A stretch of 64,000 nucleotides of DNA from Neomesorhizobium albiziae. GTDB taxonomy: Bacteria > Pseudomonadota > Alphaproteobacteria > Rhizobiales > Rhizobiaceae. The stretch lies in assembly GCF_900114255.1 (NCBI RefSeq), contig NZ_FOSL01000003.1, positions 7,501-71,500 of the forward strand. Reading direction: 5' to 3'. The notes beneath the pieces are model-generated. The model searched no databases and was not told where the DNA came from. It saw only the letters and a list, made by a program, of their open reading frames with translations. Shown one piece after another: positions 51,051 through 58,953 of the stretch (within the stretch, counting starts at the first letter, position 1; each line of letters begins with the position of its first letter). Position numbers and translations under genes: made by a program.

Positions 51051-51093
51051 AGAGCCCGTTCCATTCCGATTCGATCGGAATGGAACAGGCTCT
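51051..51093. repeat. AGAGCC-type palindrome upstream of the CobW gene
   Basis: AGAGCC then GTTCCATTCCGAT is complementary, around a 3-base loop, to ATCGGAATGGAAC then GGCTCT: a 43-base near-perfect palindrome 9 bases upstream of the CobW start, where it would lie in the leader RNA. Confidence 0.75.
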
Positions 51094-51105
51094 ATCTGTT
51101 TGTTG

Positions 51106-51154
51106 GAGCATGATCTCTTCCGAAAACCGGTTTCCGCTTTTGGGGATCATGCTC
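51106..51154. repeat. GAGCATGATC/GATCATGCTC palindromic repeat, copy 2
   Basis: Second copy of the element at 15165-15213, with the same terminal 10-mers and the same CCGAAAACCGGTTTCC core. Its last base falls in the stop codon of the carboxypeptidase gene. Confidence 0.8.
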
Positions 51155-52329
51155 TAGCCGCCGACCGTCGCCTTGGCGGGCTTTGCCACGGCTTCAGGCG
51201 TGTCCGACGAGGCGGTGGTCGCGGTGTAGTTCGGTCGCGGCGTGGGAATGGGGATACCGTCGACGTCGGCAGCCTTGCCGGCGGCAACCGCCGCGGCATA
51301 CGCCGCCGGCACCTTGCCGGTGGCATTGCCAAGGCCGACCGCGATCAGCTTCGGCGGGTGATCAAGCTTTTCGAGGAACGGCGACTTGACCTTTTCCGAG
51401 GCTTGTTCGCTGGGTTGCTCCGCCTTCTGGCCCTTCACAGGCTTCGGGCAAACCTCGTCGCGCACGTTGCGAACCACGCCGGTGCCTTCGCCGTAGCGGG
51501 TCAGGCCGGCGACGGTCTGCGCACCGATATTGGGATTGGCAAACCCCTGGTCGAGCAGTTTAGCGGCGACTTCGGCGCGTGTGACGGCTGTCTTCTCGCC
51601 CAGGATAACCGCGACCAATGTGCGGCCGTTGCGGGTCGCCGAACCGATCATGTTGAAGCCGGACGGGCAGATGAACCCGGTCTTCATGCCGTCCGCGCCG
51701 GCATAGCGGCCGACAAGAAGGTTGAAGCTGCCGAGTTTCTTCTTGCCCGCCAGCAGCCCTTCGATCGAGAAATACGGCGCGTACTGCGGATATTCGCGGC
51801 GCATCGCCATCACCAGCAGCGCGAGGTCGTGCGCCGTCGTGTACTGGTCGTCGGCGTGCAGGCCGTTCGGATTGGAAAAATGCGAATCGCTCATGCCGAG
51901 CCGCGCCGCCTCGGCATTCATGCGCGCCACGAAGCCGTCCTTGGTGCCGCCGACATTCTCGCCGATCGCCATGGCGATGTCGTTGGCCGAACGCACCAGC
52001 ATCATCTTGAGCGCATTGTCGAGCGTCATCACCGAGCCCGGCTTGTAGCCCATCTTGGCCGGCTGTTCGGAGGCCGAGTTCTTGGAAACCTTGATCGGCG
52101 ACGTCAGGTCGAGCTCTCCGGCCTGGATCGCGCGGAAGGTGACATAGGCCGTCATCAACTTGGTCAGCGAGGCCGGATGCCAACGCTGGAAAGCCTCTTC
52201 ATGGGCGAGCACCTGGCCGGTCTGCAGGTCGAACAGCAGCGACGGATTGGCGTTGGCGCCGCCGGCCAGCAGCGTCGTCGAAAGCGAGGCGCCGACGAAA
52301 AGAGTGCGAAGAAAGTGCAGCTGCCGCAT
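51154..52329 (-). CDS. D-alanyl-D-alanine carboxypeptidase (PBP5/6 type, S11 family)
   Basis: A 391-residue periplasmic penicillin-binding protein. Signal peptide (1 to about 28, ending GANAN), then the three active-site motifs S54-LTK57, S114-AN116 and K216-TG218 in the expected spacing. It trims the last D-alanine from peptidoglycan pentapeptides. The C-terminal 90 residues are a Lys/Pro/Ala-rich low-complexity tail without the usual amphipathic anchor helix. The start at 52329 is set by the signal peptide; the frame extends far upstream. A divergent M20 hydrolase lies 210 bases away. Confidence 0.93.
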   Translation of the reverse strand: MRQLHFLRTLFVGASLSTTLLAGGANANPSLLFDLQTGQVLAHEEAFQRWHPASLTKLMTAYVTFRAIQAGELDLTSPIKVSKNSASEQPAKMGYKPGSVMTLDNALKMMLVRSANDIAMAIGENVGGTKDGFVARMNAEAARLGMSDSHFSNPNGLHADDQYTTAHDLALLVMAMRREYPQYAPYFSIEGLLAGKKKLGSFNLLVGRYAGADGMKTGFICPSGFNMIGSATRNGRTLVAVILGEKTAVTRAEVAAKLLDQGFANPNIGAQTVAGLTRYGEGTGVVRNVRDEVCPKPVKGQKAEQPSEQASEKVKSPFLEKLDHPPKLIAVGLGNATGKVPAAYAAAVAAGKAADVDGIPIPTPRPNYTATTASSDTPEAVAKPAKATVGG

Positions 52330-52539
52330 GTTGAATTCCGAAATAGCTCTTGCCCTGGTCGCTCCGTGGTCCGTAAGCTTCCGGCACCGGCGTGACATAT
52401 GACGTCGCGGAGCAGCCCCTCGCGCTCCTTGAACGGTGCTATTTAGCCTATGTGACGCCAAGATGGCAAAACGCGAGCGATCACTTTTGCCGGAACCCGG
52501 GCAGTTTCTGCCATCACAAGAGATAGAGAGTTCCAGACC

Positions 52540-53703
52540 ATGCCGATCCTGAACCGCGCCGCCGAAATGCAGCAGGAGGTCGCCGGCTGGCGTCAACACC
52601 TGCATTCCATCCCGGAACTCAATTTCGACCTGCCGCAAACCTCGGCCTTCGTCGCGGAAAAACTCAAGGAATTCGGCTGCGACGAGGTCGCGACCGGACT
52701 TGCCAAGACCGGCGTCGTCGCGATGATCAAGGGCCGCTTGGGCGATGGCGCTACGATTGGCCTACGCGCCGACATGGACGCCTTGCCGATCGTCGAGACG
52801 ACCGCCCGCGCCTATCAGTCGCAATCGCCGGGGAAGATGCATGCTTGCGGCCATGACGGCCACACGGCGATGCTGCTGGGCGCGGCCAAATACCTCGCCG
52901 AGACACGCAATTTCGCCGGGTCGGTCGCCCTCATCTTCCAGCCTGCCGAGGAAGGTGGCGGCGGCGGCAATGTGATGGTCAAGGAAGGCATGATGGAGCG
53001 CTTCGGCATCGAGAAGGTGTTCGGCATGCACAACATGCCGGGCCTGCCGGTCGGCCAGTTCGCCATCCGTCCGGGTCCGATCATGGCGGCGACCGCCGAG
53101 TTCACCATCGGCATCAAGGGCAAGGGCGGGCACGCGGCGATGCCGCACGGCACGGTCGACCCGATCGTCATCGGCAGCCAGATCGTCGTCGCCCTGCAGA
53201 CAATCGCCTCGCGCAACGCCGATCCGGTCGAGGCGCTGGTGGTTTCGGTGACCAAATTCCATGCCGGCGACGCCTATAACGTCATTCCCGAAACGGCCGA
53301 GATCGCCGGCACAGTGCGCACCCTCAAGAAGGAAATGGCCGAGATGGCGCGCCGGCGACTGCATGCGGTGTGCGAGGGCATTGCCGCAGCGCACGGCGCT
53401 ACCGTGACGATCAACTACGACGCCAACTACCCCGTCACCTTCAATCATGCGGAAGAAACGGTTTTTGCGGGCGACATCGCGGCTGTGATCGCCGGCGACA
53501 ACAGGGTGCATCGCGCAATGCCGCCGGTGATGGGCGGCGAGGATTTTTCCTACATGCTGGAAGCCCGCCCCGGCGCCTTCATCTTCATCGGAAACGGGGA
53601 CACCGCCGGCCTCCACCACCCCGCCTACGATTTCAACGACGAGGTCATCTCACACGGCGTGAGCTACTGGGTGCGGCTGACGGAGACGGCGCTGGCGGCC
53701 TGA
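52540..53703 (+). CDS. M20 family amidohydrolase (hippurate hydrolase/N-acyl amino acid hydrolase-like)
   Basis: A 387-residue metallopeptidase of the HipO/AbgB group. Visible are metal ligands in KMHACGHDGHTAML, the ADMDALPI strand before it, QPAEEGGGGG with the catalytic Glu pair, the dimerisation-domain KGKGGHAAMPH and a final GLHHPAYDFND. It hydrolyses N-acyl amino acids or similar amides in the cytosol. The ATG at 52540 gives a normal family length. No transporter or acyltransferase is adjacent to narrow the substrate. Confidence 0.93.
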   Translation: MPILNRAAEMQQEVAGWRQHLHSIPELNFDLPQTSAFVAEKLKEFGCDEVATGLAKTGVVAMIKGRLGDGATIGLRADMDALPIVETTARAYQSQSPGKMHACGHDGHTAMLLGAAKYLAETRNFAGSVALIFQPAEEGGGGGNVMVKEGMMERFGIEKVFGMHNMPGLPVGQFAIRPGPIMAATAEFTIGIKGKGGHAAMPHGTVDPIVIGSQIVVALQTIASRNADPVEALVVSVTKFHAGDAYNVIPETAEIAGTVRTLKKEMAEMARRRLHAVCEGIAAAHGATVTINYDANYPVTFNHAEETVFAGDIAAVIAGDNRVHRAMPPVMGGEDFSYMLEARPGAFIFIGNGDTAGLHHPAYDFNDEVISHGVSYWVRLTETALAA

Positions 53704-53854
53704 AGCGGGGCAGAAGCGGAGTGCATTCGGGTGATCTCTTTGTCTAACCGCACTTGTGCGACGCCAGGGCATCGCCCGCTGTAAAACGCGGGAATATCAC
53801 TCATGCGCGAGGTTCGGGGGTTAGCTGGCAGCCCGCGCCTCTCGCCGCAAAAAG

Positions 53855-55387
53855 CTAGGTGGAGCCCGCAGCGAAAGCGGCCTCCAACACCTTGCCATAG
53901 CGTTCGCGCAAGACATTCTTCTGTACCTTGCCCATCGCGTTGCGCGGCAGCTCATCAACGAATACGACGGCCTTCGGCTGCTTGTATCGCGCGAGCCTGT
54001 CGCGCAACCCCTGAAGAATCATGCGCTCTTCAAGCGTGCTGCCCTTTTCCCGCACGACCACGGCTGCGACGCCTTCGCCGAAATCGGGATGCGGGATTCC
54101 GATGACTGCGCTTTCGACGACGCCATCGAGGCGGTCGATCTCGGTCTCGATCTCCTTCGGATAAACGTTGTAGCCGCCGGATATGATGAGGTCCTTGCCG
54201 CGCCCCACGATGTGAACATAGCCGCGCTCGTCGATCTTGCCGAGATCGCCCGTTATGAAGAAGCCATCTGAGCGGAACTCGGCTTCCGTCTTCTCCGGCA
54301 TCCGCCAGTATCCTTTGAAGACATTGGGACCCCTGACCTCGATCATGCCGGTCTCTCCGTCGCGGAGCGGCACCCCAGTTTCCGGCTCCGTCACGCGCAG
54401 CTCCACGCCTGGCAGCGGAAATCCGACAGTGTCGGCGATGCGTTCCCCGTCATAAGGATTTGAGGTGTTCATGTTGGTTTCGGTCATGCCGTAGCGCTCG
54501 AGGATCGCATGGCCGGTCCGGCGCCTGAACGCCTCGTGCGTTTCCGCAAGCAGGGGCGCGGAACCTGAAATAAACAGCCGCATACGGCCAACCGTCTCCC
54601 GGGTCAGCTCCCGATGTTGGACGAGCCTGACATAGAAGGTCGGCACGCCCATGAGCACGGAAGCCCGCGGCAGAAGGCGCAGCACCTCGTCCGCATCGAA
54701 CTTCGGCAGGAAGATCATTGAGGCTCCCGACAGGAGCACCACGTTGGACGCGACAAAGAGGCCGTGCGTGTGGAAAATCGGCAGAGCGTGGATCAGCCGA
54801 TCTTCCGAGGTGAACCGCCAATAATCTCGCAACGCCAGCGCATTGGACAGAAGGTTGTCATGTGTCAGCATCGCGCCCTTCGAGCGGCCCGTCGTCCCGG
54901 AAGTGTAGAGGATGGCGGCGAGGTCGTCCGGCCCGCACTCGGCGTCCGTGAAATCGGGCGGCTGGTCCGAAGCCAGGTCCATCAGTGACCCGGAACCGGA
55001 GGCATCGAGGGTCTCGACATGCGCGCCGTACCGGCCAGCAAGCTCGCCTACCGTTTCGCGGGCCGCCGGGGAAACGACGACGAGCCGCGGCTCCGCGTCC
55101 GAGATGAAATAATCAAGCTCGGCCAGCGTGTAGGCGGTGTTGAGCGGCAGGTAAACAGCGCCGGCGCGCAGGCAGGCAATGTAGAGCATCAGCACTTCCG
55201 GGCTCTTTTCTGCCTGGACGGCAACGCGGTCGCCGGGCCTTACCGAGAGCTTTTCCAGCGCTCCGGCGATGCGCGCGGAGGCTCCCAGCATGTCGCTGTA
55301 AGACCAGCACCGTCCGTCGGGGCTCTCCACGAACCGGGCATCCGGCTTCGCCGCAGCGCGGATCGCATCGAACATGTGGTTGCCCAT
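53855..55387 (-). CDS. Malonyl-CoA synthetase (MatB-like AMP-forming ligase)
   Basis: A 510-residue adenylate-forming enzyme. The AMP-binding ILYTSGTTGRSKGAMLTH motif (about 160), the RYGMTETNMNTSNPYDGER segment characteristic of MatB (Met/Asn-rich where other ligases have different residues) and the final PRNAMGKVQKN loop with the adenylation Lys are present. It should convert malonate or methylmalonate to the CoA ester. No matA, matC or matR gene is adjacent, so the assignment rests on the motif only. The ATG at 55387 has GGGAGG upstream; the frame runs 17 codons further. Confidence 0.88.
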   Translation of the reverse strand: MGNHMFDAIRAAAKPDARFVESPDGRCWSYSDMLGASARIAGALEKLSVRPGDRVAVQAEKSPEVLMLYIACLRAGAVYLPLNTAYTLAELDYFISDAEPRLVVVSPAARETVGELAGRYGAHVETLDASGSGSLMDLASDQPPDFTDAECGPDDLAAILYTSGTTGRSKGAMLTHDNLLSNALALRDYWRFTSEDRLIHALPIFHTHGLFVASNVVLLSGASMIFLPKFDADEVLRLLPRASVLMGVPTFYVRLVQHRELTRETVGRMRLFISGSAPLLAETHEAFRRRTGHAILERYGMTETNMNTSNPYDGERIADTVGFPLPGVELRVTEPETGVPLRDGETGMIEVRGPNVFKGYWRMPEKTEAEFRSDGFFITGDLGKIDERGYVHIVGRGKDLIISGGYNVYPKEIETEIDRLDGVVESAVIGIPHPDFGEGVAAVVVREKGSTLEERMILQGLRDRLARYKQPKAVVFVDELPRNAMGKVQKNVLRERYGKVLEAAFAAGST

Positions 55388-55498
55388 CACACGGCCTCCC
55401 GTCGCGTTTCGTTCATGCGTTCCGTCTTGGATCCTCATAAAATCGCCCTGAAAAGCGGTTGGCGAAACGCCCGGAAGCGGTTATGTGTCTCGGCGCGT

Positions 55499-55575
55499 GG
55501 TCCCGTAGCTCAGTAGGATAGAGCGGCAGATTCCTAATCTGTAGGTCACAGGTTCGATTCCTGTCGGGATCACCA
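55499..55575 (+). tRNA. tRNA-Arg (CCT anticodon)
   Basis: Acceptor GGTCCCG pairs with CGGGATC (one G-U pair), followed by A and an encoded CCA. The anticodon loop TTCCTAA between GCAGA and TCTGT gives CCT (codon AGG). The D arm (GCTCAGTAGGATAGAGC) and the T loop TTCGATT complete a 77-base tRNA. The gene cluster that follows has a different character. Confidence 0.95.
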
Positions 55576-55670
55576 ACGTTCCCTGTTGATATCAAATGCT
55601 TACAGGCAAGGTGAGGCGAGTAAAAACCGCCACCGGCGGCATCCTGTGGGTATGCCGGAAACTGGCGCGC

Positions 55671-57062
55671 CTAAACGACGAAAAAATCTCCCGCGACAAG
55701 AGCAGGGCCGCCACTGAGCGTGGCGAAAAGGACGGCCGCCGCGCCACCAACCCCATCGGCATCGTAAAGCACGCGGCCGCAACCCTGGTCGTAGATGATG
55801 CGGTCGTCCTTATCGGCCGCTGCATCACCGAGGGCGAACGCGCCGGCGTCCAGCGCGCCGGCTTCCAACCCTGAAAAGATCTCGCCGTCCAGGTGGATGA
55901 TGTCGTCGGCGGAAGAGAAGTCGAGTATCCTGTCGGCGTTGGCCCGGCCGAGTGCTGCGTCGAAGAAGAAAATATCGCTGCCTGCCTCACCGGTCAGCCG
56001 GTCATGGCCCAAACCACCGCTCAATATGTCGTCGCCGTCGCCGCCATGCATGCGATCAGAACCGTTTCCGCCAAATATTTCGTCGTTGCCTTCGCCACCC
56101 AAAAGCCGGTCGTTGCCGGCGCCGCCGTCGAGTGAATCGTTAAGCCGGCTGCCGGTGATACGGTCATTGCCCCCCAGCGCGGCGACCAGCACGGCATGAT
56201 CGTAAGCTGCATAGCTGGCCACATCTTTCCGATCGTTCAGGGTGATGGATTCGGGCGGCGGAGCGACCGTGATGGTGACGGTCGCCAGGTTGCTGTTGCC
56301 CTGGCCGTCGGTGGCGTAGACGGTAAACGTGTCGGTGCCGGTGAAACCAGCCTCGGGCGAATAGTCGAAGAGGTTTCCGTTCAGATAGTCCTGGTGGTAG
56401 TGCAGACTGTCGAAATAGTGGCCCTGGTGAAACGGGTAGTAGCCGGCTTCATATTTCGTTTCCTGCTGCAGGGTGCCGTGGTCCGGCCCGTCCACGACAA
56501 TGAAGCTCAACAGATCGTAGTCGGCGTCCGTGGCGCTGAACTTGATGTCGTCGAGCGATTGCCCGGGCGCCAGCGTGAAGCTCAAATTGGCGACGGTAGG
56601 GGTATGGTTCTCGAAGGTATCGGGCTGCAGCGCGCCGTCCTCGACGATAATCTGGTGTTCGCCATACTGGGTGTTTTCGCCGCCGAAATATTCGTTTGCG
56701 CCGGTCCACGTCACCGTCATGTCGTCCGGGCTGCTCGCGTCGATGTCGACGATCTGCGTCGACAAGTACGCGGCCTGTTCGGATAGTGTGCGCAGGAGAC
56801 GGCCTTCATTGTCGAAAACGAATGTTTCGAGCGTCGTGAAAATTTCCGTCCTACCGTCATTGGTGAAGGTGGTGACAGTGAAAAACCCGTCGAAGACGTC
56901 CACCGACGCGACGTCGATGAAGCCGAAGGGGAAATCCGTCTTCACCGTTCCGCCGAGTTCGTCGCCATCGGTTTCGGTTATAGTGAAGAGGACCGCGTCG
57001 GGGCTTTGGTTTTCAGTGTCTTCCCAGACGCTCAACTCGCTACCATTGCTCAGAGTGGGCAT
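55671..57062 (-). CDS. RTX-type calcium-binding secreted protein
   Basis: A 463-residue acidic protein without a signal peptide. A central cadherin/Ig-like region (FTGTDTFTVYATDGQGNSNLATVTITV, about 250-280) is followed by about seven nonapeptide repeats of the GGxGxDxx type (residues about 310-370). The end of the chain ends in hydrophobic residues (FFVV), as in type I secretion substrates. The N-terminal part (VWEDTENQSPDAVLFTI) is unlike anything I recognise. No HlyB/HlyD/TolC genes are nearby, so it would use a transporter encoded elsewhere. The start at 57062 has GGA upstream and is preferred to 57083. Confidence 0.88.
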   Translation of the reverse strand: MPTLSNGSELSVWEDTENQSPDAVLFTITETDGDELGGTVKTDFPFGFIDVASVDVFDGFFTVTTFTNDGRTEIFTTLETFVFDNEGRLLRTLSEQAAYLSTQIVDIDASSPDDMTVTWTGANEYFGGENTQYGEHQIIVEDGALQPDTFENHTPTVANLSFTLAPGQSLDDIKFSATDADYDLLSFIVVDGPDHGTLQQETKYEAGYYPFHQGHYFDSLHYHQDYLNGNLFDYSPEAGFTGTDTFTVYATDGQGNSNLATVTITVAPPPESITLNDRKDVASYAAYDHAVLVAALGGNDRITGSRLNDSLDGGAGNDRLLGGEGNDEIFGGNGSDRMHGGDGDDILSGGLGHDRLTGEAGSDIFFFDAALGRANADRILDFSSADDIIHLDGEIFSGLEAGALDAGAFALGDAAADKDDRIIYDQGCGRVLYDADGVGGAAAVLFATLSGGPALVAGDFFVV

Positions 57063-57124
57063 GGTGTTCTTTCCTTTGCGCATGGGAACAGGCTGCGCAG
57101 AGGATACTCAAAAACGTATCACAG

Positions 57125-57176
57125 GGTAATGACGATCATCACAGCAGGGTAACTTATCGTGTAAGAGGTAACTTAT
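57125..57176 (-). promoter_or_regulatory. Direct repeats upstream of the RTX gene
   Basis: GGTAACTTAT occurs twice (57148-57157 and 57167-57176), 19 bases apart, and a partial third copy GGTAAT starts at 57125. In minus-strand sense this is ATAAGTTACC repeated, then TTACCCTG twice. They lie 63-114 bases before the RTX start, suggesting a multi-site operator. Confidence 0.4.
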
Positions 57177-57268
57177 GCGCGGGCTCAGTGACAGCCGTAT
57201 AGACAGAAAGCTGCCTACAGAAGACGCCCAACTTCGTTTCCGGCACCGGTGCGTTGAGAGCGCCGCCT

Positions 57269-57400
57269 TCAACCCAGCGCCAGCAACTTGCGGGTTCTTG
57301 CCAGATCGATGGCGCCGTCGCATAGCATGCGGCGTTCCTTAGCGCAGCCCACCTTGCACCGCCGGTCATTGAGGGCAGCGCTAGACGGGCATTGCGCCAT
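57269..57400 (-). CDS. Possible 43-residue cysteine-containing small protein
   Basis: An ATG-started frame encodes 43 residues opening MAQCPSSAALNDRRCKVGC and ending LARTRKLLALG, with four cysteines. Third-position GC is about 74 percent, close to coding genes here. There is no clear ribosome-binding site and I recognise no family, so it may be spurious or the remnant of a longer gene. Confidence 0.3.
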   Translation of the reverse strand: MAQCPSSAALNDRRCKVGCAKERRMLCDGAIDLARTRKLLALG

Positions 57401-57441
57401 GCCATGCTCGGCTGCGTCACGTCATCTTTGAATCATGCCGG

Positions 57442-57936
57442 TTACTGAGCCTCCTGGCAGGCGCGCAGTGCCTTGAACGCGGCGTCGGTTCCAACGAGAC
57501 TGATCACGATGGGGTCACGCCCTTGTGGAGTGATCGTCAGGGTCTTCTTCTTCGCTAGATCGTATATGAAGTCGAGATTGTTGACCGGTACAGAAGCTCC
57601 ACGGAACCCCTCCAACTGCTGACCGGTTGCCTCCCCTGTGAACTTTTGACCGTCGACATCGAAGATTACGGAGATTTTTTCGCCGGCTTTAACGTTTGCA
57701 TCTGCTTTCGTGTACAGGGCCAGATAACCGCGCCGGTCGGCAGTCGTATCGATACCCATCTCGACCTGGGTATCGGCGTCGAGTTTCCGCGCGATCAGGC
57801 AGCCAGGTCCGGTGTTTTCATTGACGAAAATATCCCAACCGGCTTCCGAACCGTACTTCTTGGTCTGCGCGCTTGCACCAGTGGCGGCCATAGTCGCAAT
57901 GGCCAGCGCTGCACCAATCCGAGTGAAAGTAATCAT
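57442..57936 (-). CDS. Exported protein, invasion-associated locus B (IalB)-like
   Basis: A 164-residue secreted protein. Signal peptide MITFTRIGAALAIATMAATG followed by ASAQ, then a domain with GWDIFVNENTGPGCLIARKL and a C-terminal LVGTDAAFKALRACQ that recalls the IalB family (two cysteines, beta-sandwich). In Bartonella IalB promotes erythrocyte entry; in free-living relatives the role is unknown. The start at 57936 is set by the signal peptide. It sits between the RTX gene and the small cysteine-rich protein in a less GC-rich stretch. Confidence 0.7.
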   Translation of the reverse strand: MITFTRIGAALAIATMAATGASAQTKKYGSEAGWDIFVNENTGPGCLIARKLDADTQVEMGIDTTADRRGYLALYTKADANVKAGEKISVIFDVDGQKFTGEATGQQLEGFRGASVPVNNLDFIYDLAKKKTLTITPQGRDPIVISLVGTDAAFKALRACQEAQ

Positions 57937-58308
57937 GGGGTGTTCTCCTAGCTCTCTGCTTCGCGCCGTTCGATGACGATGGCGACGGCCAGACGATAGC
58001 GGACGCACCACAAACTCTAGTGCATATTTCCATCCTTAAGAAGACACCGAATTACTCGTCTGAACATCGTCTATGACAATTCGCGAACAACTCGATGAAA
58101 TATATTGCAATATTGACTCAAGACTGCGGATCAATGTGACAGAACTGTTCGTCAGCGTGGTGTGGCGGCAGCTACCCTGCCAAAAGTGGCAAGCGAAAGG
58201 AGCTGTCGGAAAGCCCCTGGCAGACCACCGAATTGATGATACGTCCATCTTGCCGAGGCGACGCAGCGATGCTTTGCTGACTTTGGCGGGTTGTGAGGGA
58301 CCGTGGCA
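57937..58308. other. Gap upstream of the IalB-like and cysteine-protein genes
   Basis: Divergent leader region, distinctly AT-richer than the rest of the window around 58020-58150. I see no terminator or confident gene; a 79-codon open frame at 58073-58312 has no ribosome-binding site or domain. Confidence 0.55.
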
Positions 58309-58605
58309 ATGATCAAGTTCGTTGTGGCTGCATTTCTCCTGATTGTCTCGTTCGAAGCGTCAGCGGCAGTCCGCTACATGGTGGCGGGAATGACCTGTTC
58401 CGACGTACAGGCATCCCTGCAACGTGACGGCGTGGCCGTTCTCTATCGGCAGGGAGACACCGGCATCACACTCTACGATCGCTTCGTCGCGGGCCCGTCG
58501 TTCTGCGGCACCGGCGACATGATTGCCATGGAGCGCGTGGCCGTCGCCGATACCGATGACTGCCGTGTCGCTAAATGTGTCGAGTTGCGACGGTTCGGAA
58601 AATGA
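58309..58605 (+). CDS. Small secreted four-cysteine protein (paralogue of the one at 19562)
   Basis: A 98-residue protein with a signal peptide (MIKFVVAAFLLIVSFEASAA). The mature part repeats the pattern of the protein at 19562: AGMTCSDVQASLQRDGVAV, SFCGTGDM, VAVADTDDCRVAKC. The four cysteines and the GVAV and ADT motifs are conserved, while the stretch between is variable. The start is the ATG at 58309; a GTG at 58303 is too close to its ribosome-binding site GAGGGA. Its location next to a tRNA-flanked accessory region suggests a mobile or duplicated gene. Function unknown. Confidence 0.78.
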   Translation: MIKFVVAAFLLIVSFEASAAVRYMVAGMTCSDVQASLQRDGVAVLYRQGDTGITLYDRFVAGPSFCGTGDMIAMERVAVADTDDCRVAKCVELRRFGK

Positions 58606-58953
58606 GAAGAGTCCGGACCGCGCCATCGGCGTGAGCGCAGACATGATGATCTGCTACTTTAGAGATTCACTAAAATTCTCTGCATATCCGCAACGGAAAA
58701 TCGATGGATTTGCGGTATCTCCAGCGCAAGTGTGGGGGTTCTCATGATCTCGATACCAACGATGCTGATTGCGATGTTCATCGCCCGTCGCCGGATGAAG
58801 GCGCGGCGCGCGTCCTAGAATAGCGAATCCCCAGTAGGGAGAATCCTGCATCGCGGGTGCGCGGGCCGGATTTGACGCGCGTCGAGGCGAATGCGTACAA
58901 CGAGCCGTTCGTTCTGTCGAAATCGCCGTTTTGCGCATTGAGGGCCATTACCC
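58606..58953. other. Gap between the cysteine-protein gene and acetolactate synthase
   Basis: About 350 bases. No gene, terminator hairpin or recognisable operator was found; the left part is AT-rich. Confidence 0.5.

Larger units (their letters stand above)
57063..57441. other. RTX promoter region and short open frame
   Basis: About 380 bases with no strongly supported gene. It holds the GGTAACTTAT direct repeats at 57125-57176 that precede the RTX gene, and a possible 43-residue cysteine-containing frame at 57269-57400. Both are listed separately. Confidence 0.6.

Noticed and set aside
58073-58312. 79-codon open frame before the cysteine-protein gene
   Set aside because: No ribosome-binding site, no recognisable domain, AT-rich start and a translation without a hydrophobic core; it overlaps the beginning of the cysteine protein gene.
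58741-58818. Tiny frame starting MISIPTMLIAMFIARRR before acetolactate synthase
   Set aside because: Only about two dozen codons, no ribosome-binding site, and no evidence of conservation.
55499-58953. Search for a duplicated tRNA-Arg end as an attachment site
   Set aside because: I read the stretch up to 58953 for a repeat of the tRNA 3' end (GATTCCTGTCGGGATCACCA) and saw none.
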